A stretch of DNA of 64,000 nt from Oligoflexia bacterium (GTDB lineage: Bacteria > Bdellovibrionota_G > JANQFH01), in assembly GCA_028277945.1 (NCBI GenBank), contig JANQFH010000012.1, forward strand, positions 62,001 through 126,000, written 5' to 3'. Below the pieces are notes generated by a model that worked only from the letters and a program-made list of their open reading frames with translations, did no database searches and had not been told where the DNA came from. The translations under genes and the position numbers were made by a program. Positions 16,670 to 24,692 of the stretch are shown here, in pieces. The first letter of the stretch is position 1; the number at the start of each line of letters is the position of its first letter.

Positions 16670-17194
16670 TCAGGCGTCATCAGAGTCGGTTTGAAAGATT
16701 TTGTTGAGCTCGTTTTCAATGACTCTGTCTTTGACATCTTTCGCAATCGCTAGCTCTTTCACTAATAGGCTTCGGGCTGTGTCGAGCATACGTCGTTCCC
16801 CAAATGAGAGAGTCTTTTGTTTTTTTAAGACGTTGAGGTCACGGAAGACACCGGCAATTTCGAAGACAGAGCCAGTTTTGATCTTCTCCATGTACTCACG
16901 ATAACGGCGGTTCCATGTATAAGCATCAATGACAACATCATGCTTTTTCAGAATGGCAAAGACCTTGGCGACCTTGTTTTTAGTGATGATACGCCGCAAT
17001 CCAACATTTTCGAGATTGGTGGTAGGAATCATCACAGTCATATCGTTATCAAGAATACGGATGATGTAAAAGCTCATCAGCGTTCCAGATATTTCACGTT
17101 GCTCGATACGCTCGATGACACCGACACCATGCGCAGGATAGACTGCCATGTCGCCGACATGAAATTCCAACTCAACGCTGCTAGTTTGCGCCAT
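16670..17194 (-). CDS. carD: CarD/CdnL-family RNA polymerase-interacting transcription regulator
   Basis: A 174-residue CdnL/CarD protein. The N-terminal Tudor-like RID is 'FHVGDMAVYPAHGVGVIERIEQREISG...YIIRILDNDMTVMIPTTN', the segment that contacts the RNAP beta subunit. The helical C-terminal domain 'WNRRYREYMEKIKTGSVFEIAGVFRDLNVLKKQKTLSFGERRML' contacts promoter DNA at the upstream bubble edge. The protein stabilises open complexes at rRNA and other promoters. It is the first gene of the carD-ispD-ispF-gltX run; about 100 bp of AT-rich DNA lies upstream. Confidence 0.94.
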   Translation of the reverse strand: MAQTSSVELEFHVGDMAVYPAHGVGVIERIEQREISGTLMSFYIIRILDNDMTVMIPTTNLENVGLRRIITKNKVAKVFAILKKHDVVIDAYTWNRRYREYMEKIKTGSVFEIAGVFRDLNVLKKQKTLSFGERRMLDTARSLLVKELAIAKDVKDRVIENELNKIFQTDSDDA

Positions 17195-17293
17195 ACCTCT
17201 CCATGATTAGAGAAAAATTTAACATTAACAACAAGTTAGATCTCTACCCGGCCATCAACAAGGCGCATAAATTATCAGATATACTATGGGGTG

Positions 17294-18058
17294 TCAAAGT
17301 GGTGGCGGTTGTTGTGCATAGAGAAAGATCTCCTGATTGCCTTTCGCACCAACAACCGGGCTGGCAAAGCTGCCAAGAATAGTGAGCCCAGCGGCCCGAC
17401 AAGCATGCGCAACTAGATCCACTGCCTGGCTCTGCAGCTCAGGTTCTCGCACAATGCCACCTTTCCCCACCTGCCCTCTCTCGAGTTCAAATTGTGGCTT
17501 CACTAAAGCGAGCAGACGACCCGCTGGTTTAAGAAGACGACATACTGTGGGCAGAACCTTGCGAATACTGATAAAGGAAAGGTCTAAGGTCACCAGGTCA
17601 CAAGTGGTCTCCAGTGAATTTGTAAAACTTGACGGATCACTAAAGAGGTAACGTAGATTGGTACGTTCGAGAAGTTGTACACGAGGATGCTGACGGAGAC
17701 TCAGAGCAACATCGCCATAACCAACATCGACTCCGTAAACCAGAGCTGCGCCGCGTTGCAAAAGACAGTCGGTAAAGCCACCGGTTGATATGCCTGCATC
17801 GAGCACGGTCATACCACGCACACCAATACCAAAGTGGGTCAAGGCGGCGTCAAGTTTCTCGCCGCCACGGCTGACAAAACGCTGTGGTTGCGCCACCTCT
17901 ATAACGCTCGTCGGCTGTACCAGGTGTCCTGCCTTGCGTACTACCACCCCATCCACAGTGACGCGACCCGCGAGAATCAGCGCTTGCGCCTTACTACGTG
18001 AGTCCGCTAGGCCCTGCGTGGTTACCTGTATATCAAGACGCGCTGCTGATTTGTTCAC
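17294..18058 (-). CDS. tlyA: TlyA-family rRNA 2'-O-methyltransferase (S4 + FtsJ)
   Basis: The 254-residue protein starts with an S4 RNA-binding domain ('RLDIQVTTQGLADSRSKAQALILAGRVTVDGVVVRKAGHLV'), followed by a Rossmann FtsJ-like methyltransferase domain. That domain contains 'VLDAGISTGGFTDCLLQRGAALVYGVDVGYGDVA' (SAM site), 'LVTLDLSFISI' and 'LVKPQFELERGQVGKGGIV'. Family members methylate 16S and/or 23S rRNA; some are annotated as hemolysin A. GTG 18058 overlaps the PilZ stop by 4 bp (GTGA). Confidence 0.92.
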   Translation of the reverse strand: MNKSAARLDIQVTTQGLADSRSKAQALILAGRVTVDGVVVRKAGHLVQPTSVIEVAQPQRFVSRGGEKLDAALTHFGIGVRGMTVLDAGISTGGFTDCLLQRGAALVYGVDVGYGDVALSLRQHPRVQLLERTNLRYLFSDPSSFTNSLETTCDLVTLDLSFISIRKVLPTVCRLLKPAGRLLALVKPQFELERGQVGKGGIVREPELQSQAVDLVAHACRAAGLTILGSFASPVVGAKGNQEIFLYAQQPPPL

Positions 18059-18411
18059 GGAGTTGCTTTTATCTGTTCGATAAACTCTTCAATCGCTTGC
18101 AAGTCTTGGTCGGCTATCTGCAAAAATTGCACTCCCATACCAGAAGAGTTCATTTCGATGACAGACGGCTGACGATAGGTCCACATGACTTTGACTTTAG
18201 AATTTATGGGACGATTATAATTTGGCAGATTAAAACGGATTTCTAGTTCAGAACCAACAGGAAGAAGTTCCTGGGTACGAATGTAAACACCACCCTGACT
18301 GATGTTAATGATACGTCTTAGATCATAAGGTGTATAGGTCGAATAATCAACTTCAAGACTTGCGGGAACTCTTGTGGCTTTTCGTTTCTCTCTGCCGTCC
18401 TTTTTAAACAT
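18055..18411 (-). CDS. PilZ-domain protein (c-di-GMP receptor family)
   Basis: A 118-residue single PilZ domain. The N-terminal 'KRKATRVPASLEVDYSTY' carries a KR...R motif close to the canonical RxxxR, and 'NISQGGVYIRTQELLPVGSELEIRFNLP' matches the (D/N)xSxxG element. c-di-GMP binding is therefore plausible. The C-terminal 'MGVQFLQIADQDLQAIEEFIEQI' completes the barrel and helix. ATG 18411 is chosen because GAGG is positioned upstream; a longer frame to 18501 overlaps ccmE and lacks one. It lies between ccmE and tlyA, overlapping tlyA. Confidence 0.88.
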   Translation of the reverse strand: MFKKDGREKRKATRVPASLEVDYSTYTPYDLRRIINISQGGVYIRTQELLPVGSELEIRFNLPNYNRPINSKVKVMWTYRQPSVIEMNSSGMGVQFLQIADQDLQAIEEFIEQIKATP

Positions 18412-18424
18412 CTTGCTGTCCTCG

Positions 18425-18826
18425 TTACTGTAATTTAGCTTCGTATTTTGAGGCACACTTGGCAAGGAGGTGATGTGCTTCAAACACTCTCTTTGTCGCA
18501 TCGAAGCGGCCAGTCACCACAACACTAGAACTATCATTAAAGGTGTCTGGCGCCAATCCCTGGTAACGGACATGAACGCTCTTGCCACCAGCAGTTATGT
18601 CGAACTCATAGCGTGGCTGGTCAGGATGGGGTTTCTGGATGCTGCCTTGTACGACTTTACCCGACAGACGAAACTCCTGATCTTGAACCAGCTCTGTGGC
18701 ATCCAAAAGTTCATCCACTGTGAGATAGTACTGCATTGAATCCTTAAAACTACCAAGCACGAAGAATATCAGTGCAGCAATGATCAACGCGAAACCAATA
18801 AAATACTTCTTTTTTGCTTTAGTCAT
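18425..18826 (-). CDS. ccmE: CcmE-type heme chaperone with the CxxxY motif
   Basis: A 133-residue protein: one N-terminal membrane anchor (residues 7-27) and a periplasmic OB-fold ('FRLSGKVVQGSIQKPHP...YEFDITAGGKSVHVRYQGLAPDTFNDSSSVVVTGRFD'). The canonical CcmE heme-binding site is HxxxY; here it reads CASKY (Cys124, Tyr128), the CxxxY variant known from Desulfovibrio and archaea. The protein would carry heme for c-type cytochrome maturation. No other ccm gene is in the window. ATG 18826 has AGAGG upstream and follows the cysteine desulfurase stop by about 11 bp. Confidence 0.85.
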   Translation of the reverse strand: MTKAKKKYFIGFALIIAALIFFVLGSFKDSMQYYLTVDELLDATELVQDQEFRLSGKVVQGSIQKPHPDQPRYEFDITAGGKSVHVRYQGLAPDTFNDSSSVVVTGRFDATKRVFEAHHLLAKCASKYEAKLQ

Positions 18827-18837
18827 ACAGCCTCTGC

Positions 18838-19983
18838 TCACTGACGTAGTCTCGGCACTAGTTGCCGTAGACTTTCAATAATCCGATCGATTTCTGACCT
18901 ACTGTTATAGAGACCAAAGCTAAAACGGACGGAAGCACGGGCCTCTTCCGGAGAAAGCCCTATGCCTGCAAGCACCGCTGAGGGTTCAGGACTACCAGAA
19001 TGGCAGGCAGAGCCTGCGGAACAGGCAATGCCGTAGAGATCCAAATTCATCACCAAGCTCTGAGCCTCAACGCCGAGAAAGGCTATGTGCGATGTGTTTG
19101 GCAGACGTCCTGCCGTCTTTGCGTGTACACAAACTGCATCGAATTCAGCTACAAGACGCTCTTCAAAATAGTCACGCAGCTGTTCGACTTTGGCAAGCCT
19201 GTCGCAATACTCCTGGCTGTAGAGCACCTCAATGGCCTTAACCATCCCACAGATAGCAACGACGTTCTCAGTACCTGCCCGCAGACCATACTCCTGACCA
19301 CCACCACAAAAAAGTCTCTCAATGCTCGATGGCTTCCGAACCACAAGGGCACCAATCCCTTTTGGGCCATAACACTTATGAGATGAGATAGTCATAAAGT
19401 CTATACCTTCTTGCATAAAATTTACGGGTACTTTGCCAACGCATTGACAGAAATCACCATGTATCAAAATATTTTGCTCTCTAGCCATTTCTGCAAAACG
19501 ATGAGTTGGCATCAAGGTGCCAATTTCATTATTGCCAGCGATAATACTGATCAAGTCAGGACGCTCTGCTAGCGCTCTGCAATACGACTCTTCACAGAGT
19601 ATCCCTTGACGATCAACAGGTAGAATAGTCAACCGACCACCGCGGGCCGCCACCTGTTTTGCAGCCTGCCGCACAGACGGGTGTTCAACCGCCGAAATCG
19701 CTAGATGTGGTCTAGTCGTTTTACAGCCAACACTGTGAATGACCCAGTTGTTCGATTCCGTGCCACCGCTGGTAAAGAAAACCATCTTGGGTTCTGCGCC
19801 CAGTAGCGAGGCCAAAGTCTCACGTGCCTGTTCAAGCCTCGCCTTTGCCTGTCGACCCGATTGGTGCACACTGCTTGGATTTCCCCAAGTCGCCCCTTCA
19901 AGCTCTCGCATGAACGCCACAACTTCCGGAAGCGGCGGCGTCGCGGCGTTGTAGTCTGCATAAATCATTGGATCATTAGCCAC
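18838..19983 (-). CDS. Cysteine desulfurase (NifS/IscS family)
   Basis: A 381-residue fold-type I PLP enzyme. The N-terminal 'IYADYNAATPPLPEVV' is typical, and the PLP lysine lies in 'SSHKCYGPKGIGALVV'. The mobile-loop cysteine is in 'GIACSAGSACHSGSPEPSAVLAGIGL'. It releases sulfur from cysteine for Fe-S clusters or tRNA thiolation. No iscU or mnmA is adjacent, so the acceptor is unknown. GTG 19983 is favoured over ATG 19968 because AGGAAA lies upstream. It heads an operon with ccmE, PilZ and tlyA and is divergent from the TPR/cNMP gene with only 51 bp between. Confidence 0.9.
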   Translation of the reverse strand: MANDPMIYADYNAATPPLPEVVAFMRELEGATWGNPSSVHQSGRQAKARLEQARETLASLLGAEPKMVFFTSGGTESNNWVIHSVGCKTTRPHLAISAVEHPSVRQAAKQVAARGGRLTILPVDRQGILCEESYCRALAERPDLISIIAGNNEIGTLMPTHRFAEMAREQNILIHGDFCQCVGKVPVNFMQEGIDFMTISSHKCYGPKGIGALVVRKPSSIERLFCGGGQEYGLRAGTENVVAICGMVKAIEVLYSQEYCDRLAKVEQLRDYFEERLVAEFDAVCVHAKTAGRLPNTSHIAFLGVEAQSLVMNLDLYGIACSAGSACHSGSPEPSAVLAGIGLSPEEARASVRFSFGLYNSRSEIDRIIESLRQLVPRLRQ

Positions 19984-20034
19984 GAAGATTTCCTATACCT
20001 TAATTTTTGGATACTGTACTATGCCTTACATACT

Positions 20035-21741
20035 ATGAAAGAAACGTCTGTTCAAAGTGTTTTTTCGGCAGACTTCCTCTGTGAAATCGCTAACAAATTT
20101 GTAAAGCAAGAGATGTATGAAGAAGCGCACCGGGTTCTTGTGGACGCCTGCCGCCTCTACCCTAATCACCTCACGCTGAGAATCCAACTAAACCGCGTTC
20201 GTGATATCCAGAGACAGTCTAGTAATTCTACCGTTCTTTCTCCAAAAGCACAGACATTACGACAGCAGCAAGACAGTCAAGCAAATACCTTGATCGGTAT
20301 AGGCGAGCTCTACAAACGCCAGGAGCAACCCACAAAAGCTATCAACGCTTTTAAACAGGCAATTCAGCTCAATCCCTATAACTTCCTACCCTATTTTTCA
20401 CTTGGCATGCTCTATTTCCAACGTCGTGAATACAAGCATGCTGTGGAATTGTTAACACGTGCAAAAGCGCTCAATCCGTTCTATGAAGATGTTTCACAGC
20501 ATCTTGCGCTCGCCTACTTCCATCTGGAACTCTACCACGAGGCCATGCTACATATGGTTGACGCTTTTCTTCTATCGGGGGATCTCGATAAACGAGAAGA
20601 CTCTCCTTACCAACAGAAACTGCGCCTGCTCATGAATAGGACCGATGGCTTTACTCGAGAAAAACGCAACGAACTGATCAAAGAAAGACAGAAAAAATTG
20701 CGCCAGCTCTTTGAAAACACCGATAAACAGCTGCACAAGACCAATGGCAATACCAGTACAGTCAAACCCATGGCCATGATTAACAAACAGAGTCTCTCTC
20801 AAAAAGAACGCAGCCTGGCAACTAAGTTGAAAAAATTCTTCATTCTTCGAAATCTTGATGATCCAACGATCGTCAAGATCGCTCTATTTTCCCGAGAGTT
20901 GACAAAAGCAGCAAAGGACTACGTCTACCAGGAAAACACGGCGGTTCTGGGGCTTCTGCTTGTAGAAGATGGCACGATTGCAATCACTAAAGAGTCTGCC
21001 TACCGAGCAATAGAGCTTCTAACTGTCTCCAAGGGTGGCTTTTTTGGCGATGATGTCCTTCTCTTCGCTCCGCACTACCAAACTTCGGCCGTTGTTACGA
21101 GTAAGAAAGCACAAATCATACTCATCGATCGCAGCCCCCTTTTAGAGCTCTTTGGCCGAGATAGCAAAATCGCTCTGCACTTTTATTGGTATCTCTGGAA
21201 GAGCCTGATTTTTCATATACGTCAGGCCAACGAACAACTAAAAGACTTGTTTAACGAACAAATTCAACAGTTTCAACTGGAAGTCAATCGACGTGGAGAC
21301 CCGCCACAGGAACTACGAATTCACTTACAAGACCTTACTCTATTACTGCAGCATGGAGTTGAAGAGTTTTATAACCAAGGGGAGTATATATTTCGAGAAA
21401 ATGAAACGGGCGATAAGTTCTATATTGTTCTTGAGGGTGGTGTCATAATCTGCAAAGACATTGAAGGCGTTGGTGAGGAGACGCTTGCCACCCTGAGTCA
21501 TGGGGATGTGTTTGGCGAGATGTCCCTAATTAGCACAGAGAATAGAAATGCCAATGCCAAGGCATACCAACCAGGAACCATGGTATTAGCAATCAAACGT
21601 AATATTCTACAAGAGGTATTAAATATGCCAGCAGGCAACGCCTGTGAATTTCTTCTCTTGCTCTACAGATTTCTCTACCGGCGACTCTGGGAAATCCGTG
21701 AAAAGATCTATCACTGGACCATTATGGCAGCGCAACCATAG
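20035..21741 (+). CDS. TPR protein with two cyclic-nucleotide-binding domains
   Basis: The 568-residue soluble protein has TPR repeats at about residues 85-180 ('LIGIGELYKRQEQPTKAINAFKQAIQLNPYN') and a charged coiled region at 205-260. Two cNBD barrels follow: a degenerate one (about 270-390, 'FFGDDVLLFAPHYQTSAVVTS') and a better-preserved one (about 430-540). The second has 'GDVFGEMSLISTENRNANAKA', retaining the Glu and Arg of the phosphate-binding cassette. No output domain is present, so it probably acts through protein contacts. ATG 20035 is chosen; the longer reading frame begins inside the divergent neighbour. Ligand is unknown. Confidence 0.8.
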   Translation: MKETSVQSVFSADFLCEIANKFVKQEMYEEAHRVLVDACRLYPNHLTLRIQLNRVRDIQRQSSNSTVLSPKAQTLRQQQDSQANTLIGIGELYKRQEQPTKAINAFKQAIQLNPYNFLPYFSLGMLYFQRREYKHAVELLTRAKALNPFYEDVSQHLALAYFHLELYHEAMLHMVDAFLLSGDLDKREDSPYQQKLRLLMNRTDGFTREKRNELIKERQKKLRQLFENTDKQLHKTNGNTSTVKPMAMINKQSLSQKERSLATKLKKFFILRNLDDPTIVKIALFSRELTKAAKDYVYQENTAVLGLLLVEDGTIAITKESAYRAIELLTVSKGGFFGDDVLLFAPHYQTSAVVTSKKAQIILIDRSPLLELFGRDSKIALHFYWYLWKSLIFHIRQANEQLKDLFNEQIQQFQLEVNRRGDPPQELRIHLQDLTLLLQHGVEEFYNQGEYIFRENETGDKFYIVLEGGVIICKDIEGVGEETLATLSHGDVFGEMSLISTENRNANAKAYQPGTMVLAIKRNILQEVLNMPAGNACEFLLLLYRFLYRRLWEIREKIYHWTIMAAQP

Positions 21742-21756
21742 CAGAGTCTCGGACGG

Positions 21757-22206
21757 TTACTTGACCTGGGGATTCGAATCAGACGGAGAGGCAATGCCAA
21801 CCCCGCTACCATCGAGATAGATGTCTGCCGTAGGAATCGTGTACTCACCAGCGACCGTAGTGTTATCAGCGTCATCGACCTTCTTGAAGCCGCGAATGGT
21901 GTGAGCGTCTGCTTGCTTGCTTTCGCCTTTTTGCGGTTGCGACTTCGCAAGGGTCACGGTCTTCTGTAAGTTGTTTAACAACCCAGAAAGATCGACCTGA
22001 CGCTTTTTCGCCGCTCGAGCCTTGACCGCCACCGGCGAACGAGCCGTCATAGGATCTTGTGCTATCACAACCTTTTTGCCATCGGCGGCTACTGCCTGGG
22101 TGACTAGGCTATCAAAGCCAACCCCTGAATCTGTGACTCCAGTGGGAAAACCGACCACTAAGACTATGATAGCGATGCTTAGGTAAAAGGCTGTCTGCGG
22201 TTTCAT
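21757..22206 (-). CDS. Secreted protein of unknown function
   Basis: A 149-residue product with an N-terminal hydrophobic signal ('MKPQTAFYLSIAIIVLVVGFP'). The mature part contains a basic 'KARAAKKRQVD' segment, a short amphipathic helix, and an acidic, Gly/Asp/Ser-rich low-complexity tail. No family recognised. ATG 22206 is preceded by AAGGAG at 7 nt, which decides the start. It is convergent with the TPR/cNMP gene, ends 16 bp from its stop, and is followed upstream by about 260 bp of AT-rich non-coding DNA (22207-22470) in which I see no clear structure. Confidence 0.6.
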   Translation of the reverse strand: MKPQTAFYLSIAIIVLVVGFPTGVTDSGVGFDSLVTQAVAADGKKVVIAQDPMTARSPVAVKARAAKKRQVDLSGLLNNLQKTVTLAKSQPQKGESKQADAHTIRGFKKVDDADNTTVAGEYTIPTADIYLDGSGVGIASPSDSNPQVK

Positions 22207-22470
22207 GACCATACTCCTTACTGTTAACACTCTCATGGAGTAAGGCTGTTGCGATAATCGTACCAAAATTACCTATTTCACAACCCAGTGATTTCTATCA
22301 TTTTTTAAAAATCAATGCAACCGCCTACAAGCTAAAATCGGCGCGGTATTGCTAGGCTTGTCGCACCAGTTTATCCTCTAAATCCTATCTATCTGATTTT
22401 TAATTGTTTTTTGTTAACCTTGGGTGAAATTCTCTGCACAGCAGATGAAATCATTGCATAGTGAACATAA

Positions 22471-23175
22471 CTAGGGCGACAATGAAAAAAATTGGTAAAG
22501 TGGCGTCCAAACGGTGCTGGCACCATTGACCTGGCTGGCAGCGCCAAGCACGAATAGTCCGTAACGGTTGAAAATCGCTTGATTTGCGGCTTTAACCACG
22601 CTCTCCTGTCCACCGGGCGTGGTCAGTTTGATTTCATAGGGGTAGAGCAATTTCCCCTCTGCCGCCGCCTGCACCGGTATGTGTAGCCGCTCTCCACCCT
22701 CTTTGCGCAACACCAACCAGGTATGGAGATTGGCGCGAAATACTTCAATCTCAGCTAGTTGAGAAGAGAGAAAGCGGCTCTGCAACCGCAACAGCCGCTG
22801 CATAATGCCAAAATAGGGCTCAAAATAGAGGACGCGCTCTCCCTTCACGCTCTTCGGCTTGTCCCGCACACGACGTTGATACCACTCTGGATCAAAGGAG
22901 ATGAAGAATGCAATGCGTGCTTTTTTTCTGTTGGCAAACAGCTCAAGCGTTAGACGGCTTGGCTGGTTCGTAAGCTTTCGCCCGTACTCAGCAATGGCCG
23001 CAGCATTGACCGCTCGACGAAACTCCTGCCGCAACTCACGACTACCACCGAGGAACTCGACGTGAAAGGAGTAGGCGGTCGTTGACGCGGCTTTGGGCGC
23101 TTCTTGTGCTGCAACCGGAGTGAGGATAGCACAGCCCAAAAGCAACAAGAGCGTCTGTGGCGCTATAGAGTTCAT
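22471..23175 (-). CDS. Secreted protein of unknown function
   Basis: The 234-residue protein has a Sec signal peptide ('MNSIAPQTLLLLLGCAILTPVAAQEAP', cut probably after VAAQ or AQE). The mature region is mixed alpha/beta and rich in Arg and aromatic residues ('ISFDPEWYQRRVRDKP', 'YFGIMQRLLRLQSRFLSSQ'). I recognise no family. It lies 17 bp upstream of the gcvPB stop on the same strand, so it could be read through from the gcv operon, but no functional link is evident. Confidence 0.65.
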   Translation of the reverse strand: MNSIAPQTLLLLLGCAILTPVAAQEAPKAASTTAYSFHVEFLGGSRELRQEFRRAVNAAAIAEYGRKLTNQPSRLTLELFANRKKARIAFFISFDPEWYQRRVRDKPKSVKGERVLYFEPYFGIMQRLLRLQSRFLSSQLAEIEVFRANLHTWLVLRKEGGERLHIPVQAAAEGKLLYPYEIKLTTPGGQESVVKAANQAIFNRYGLFVLGAASQVNGASTVWTPLYQFFSLSP

Positions 23176-23192
23176 GGTACTTACGGCTACTA

Positions 23193-24692
23193 TCAGGCTT
23201 CATCATTAAGCCAGTGAGCATCCCACGTCAAGACGGGCCGACGTGCGGCACGAACCTCATCAAAACGCTCACCCCCTAGTTGGTGTGGCGCCGATCGAAC
23301 CACCTGTGGTTGTTGTTCTGCCTCTTCAGCAATGGCACGCATGGCGGCAACAAATTGATCGAGTTCTTGACGAGAAACGGTCTCTGTGGGCTCGACCATG
23401 AGCGCCCCCTTGACGATCAAAGGAAAGTAGACCGTAGGTGGATGAAAACCAAAGTCCATCAACCGCTTGGCAATATCCATTGTCGTTACATTATTTTTAC
23501 GTTGCTTCTTATCAGAAAAGACGACTTCGTGCAGGGTTGCGCTTGCAAACGGCAGATCGTAGTAATCCTGTAGCTCTTGGCGTAAGTAGTTTGCGTTGAT
23601 TACGGCAGCCCCAGAAACTGCGCGCAGGCCTTCTGCTCCGTGCGCAAGAATATAGGCATAGGCCCTTAACAGCACAGCAAAACTCCCGAAAAAGGGTTTG
23701 ACACGCCCAATGGAACACTCGCCTCTTTCCAAAAGGGTGTAAATACCAGCTCTTTTGGCAACATAGGGGGTGGGTAAGAAGGGTGCAAGGTTCGCCACAC
23801 AGGCCACGGGCCCGGCACCAGGGCCTCCACCGCCATGAGGTGTTGAAAAGGTTTTATGCATATTCATATGCATAACATCGATTCCCATTTTTTTAAAATG
23901 AACTCGGCCTAACAGAGCGTTGAGGTTGGCACCATCGCAGTAAATCATACCCCCACGGCTATGAATAACTTCAGCAATACCGGCAATCTCTTTTTCGAAA
24001 ATTCCTAGGGTGTTAGGAATGGTGATCATCAATGCCGCAACCGATGAATCCATATGACGCGCAACCGTCTTTGCCGTTAGAATACCATCGTCGTTCGACG
24101 CCAAAGGAACCACTTTTAAGCCACAGAGCGAACTGCTAGCAGGGTTGGTACCATGGGCGCTGTCAGGAATCAGCACCTTGGTGCGTTTTTCACCGCGGCT
24201 TTTATGAAAGGCATCAACCATCTTCAGACCGACAAACTCCCCTTGTGCACCTGCCGCACACTGCAGCGTCACATCATCCATACCGGTAATCCCACAGAGA
24301 CTACGTTGCAACTCATACAAAACTGCCAATGCCCCTTGGATACTACTTTCCGGCTGACTCGGGTGTAAGTCTTTGAATCCGCCTAACCCGGCAACGGCTT
24401 CATGTATTTTGGGGTTGTATTTCATGGTGCAAGAGCCTAATGGATACATGCCTTCGTCAACGCTAAAATTGTGCATGGACAGCCGGGTAAAGTGACGCAC
24501 CACCTCAATTTCACTTAGATCTGGAAAGTTTGCTATATCCGATCGGAGCAGCCCTTGTGGCAAATGTGTTTCTGACTTTGGCAGAGGGCTTGATTGCTTT
24601 TTTGCTGATCTCTCCAGTAAAGTTGGCTCATGACGAAAGTAACGTTGAACCAACCCCGGCTTGCTACGCTGCTTCACTACCACGGTAACCAC
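23193..24692 (-). CDS. gcvPB: Glycine dehydrogenase (decarboxylating) subunit 2
   Basis: The 499-residue C-terminal half of P-protein as a separate subunit. The PLP site is 'MHMNMHKTFSTPHGGGGPGAGPVACV' (Lys in the MHKTFSTPHG motif), with 'NPKIHEAVAGLGGFKDLHPSQP' and 'DSAHGTNPASSSLCGLKVV' earlier. With GcvPA it decarboxylates glycine and transfers aminomethyl to GcvH. The start is a GTG at 24692 directly after the gcvPA stop. The two-subunit arrangement is the one found in Gram-positives, Thermotogae and many deltaproteobacterial relatives rather than the fused E. coli enzyme. Confidence 0.95.
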   Translation of the reverse strand: MVTVVVKQRSKPGLVQRYFRHEPTLLERSAKKQSSPLPKSETHLPQGLLRSDIANFPDLSEIEVVRHFTRLSMHNFSVDEGMYPLGSCTMKYNPKIHEAVAGLGGFKDLHPSQPESSIQGALAVLYELQRSLCGITGMDDVTLQCAAGAQGEFVGLKMVDAFHKSRGEKRTKVLIPDSAHGTNPASSSLCGLKVVPLASNDDGILTAKTVARHMDSSVAALMITIPNTLGIFEKEIAGIAEVIHSRGGMIYCDGANLNALLGRVHFKKMGIDVMHMNMHKTFSTPHGGGGPGAGPVACVANLAPFLPTPYVAKRAGIYTLLERGECSIGRVKPFFGSFAVLLRAYAYILAHGAEGLRAVSGAAVINANYLRQELQDYYDLPFASATLHEVVFSDKKQRKNNVTTMDIAKRLMDFGFHPPTVYFPLIVKGALMVEPTETVSRQELDQFVAAMRAIAEEAEQQPQVVRSAPHQLGGERFDEVRAARRPVLTWDAHWLNDEA

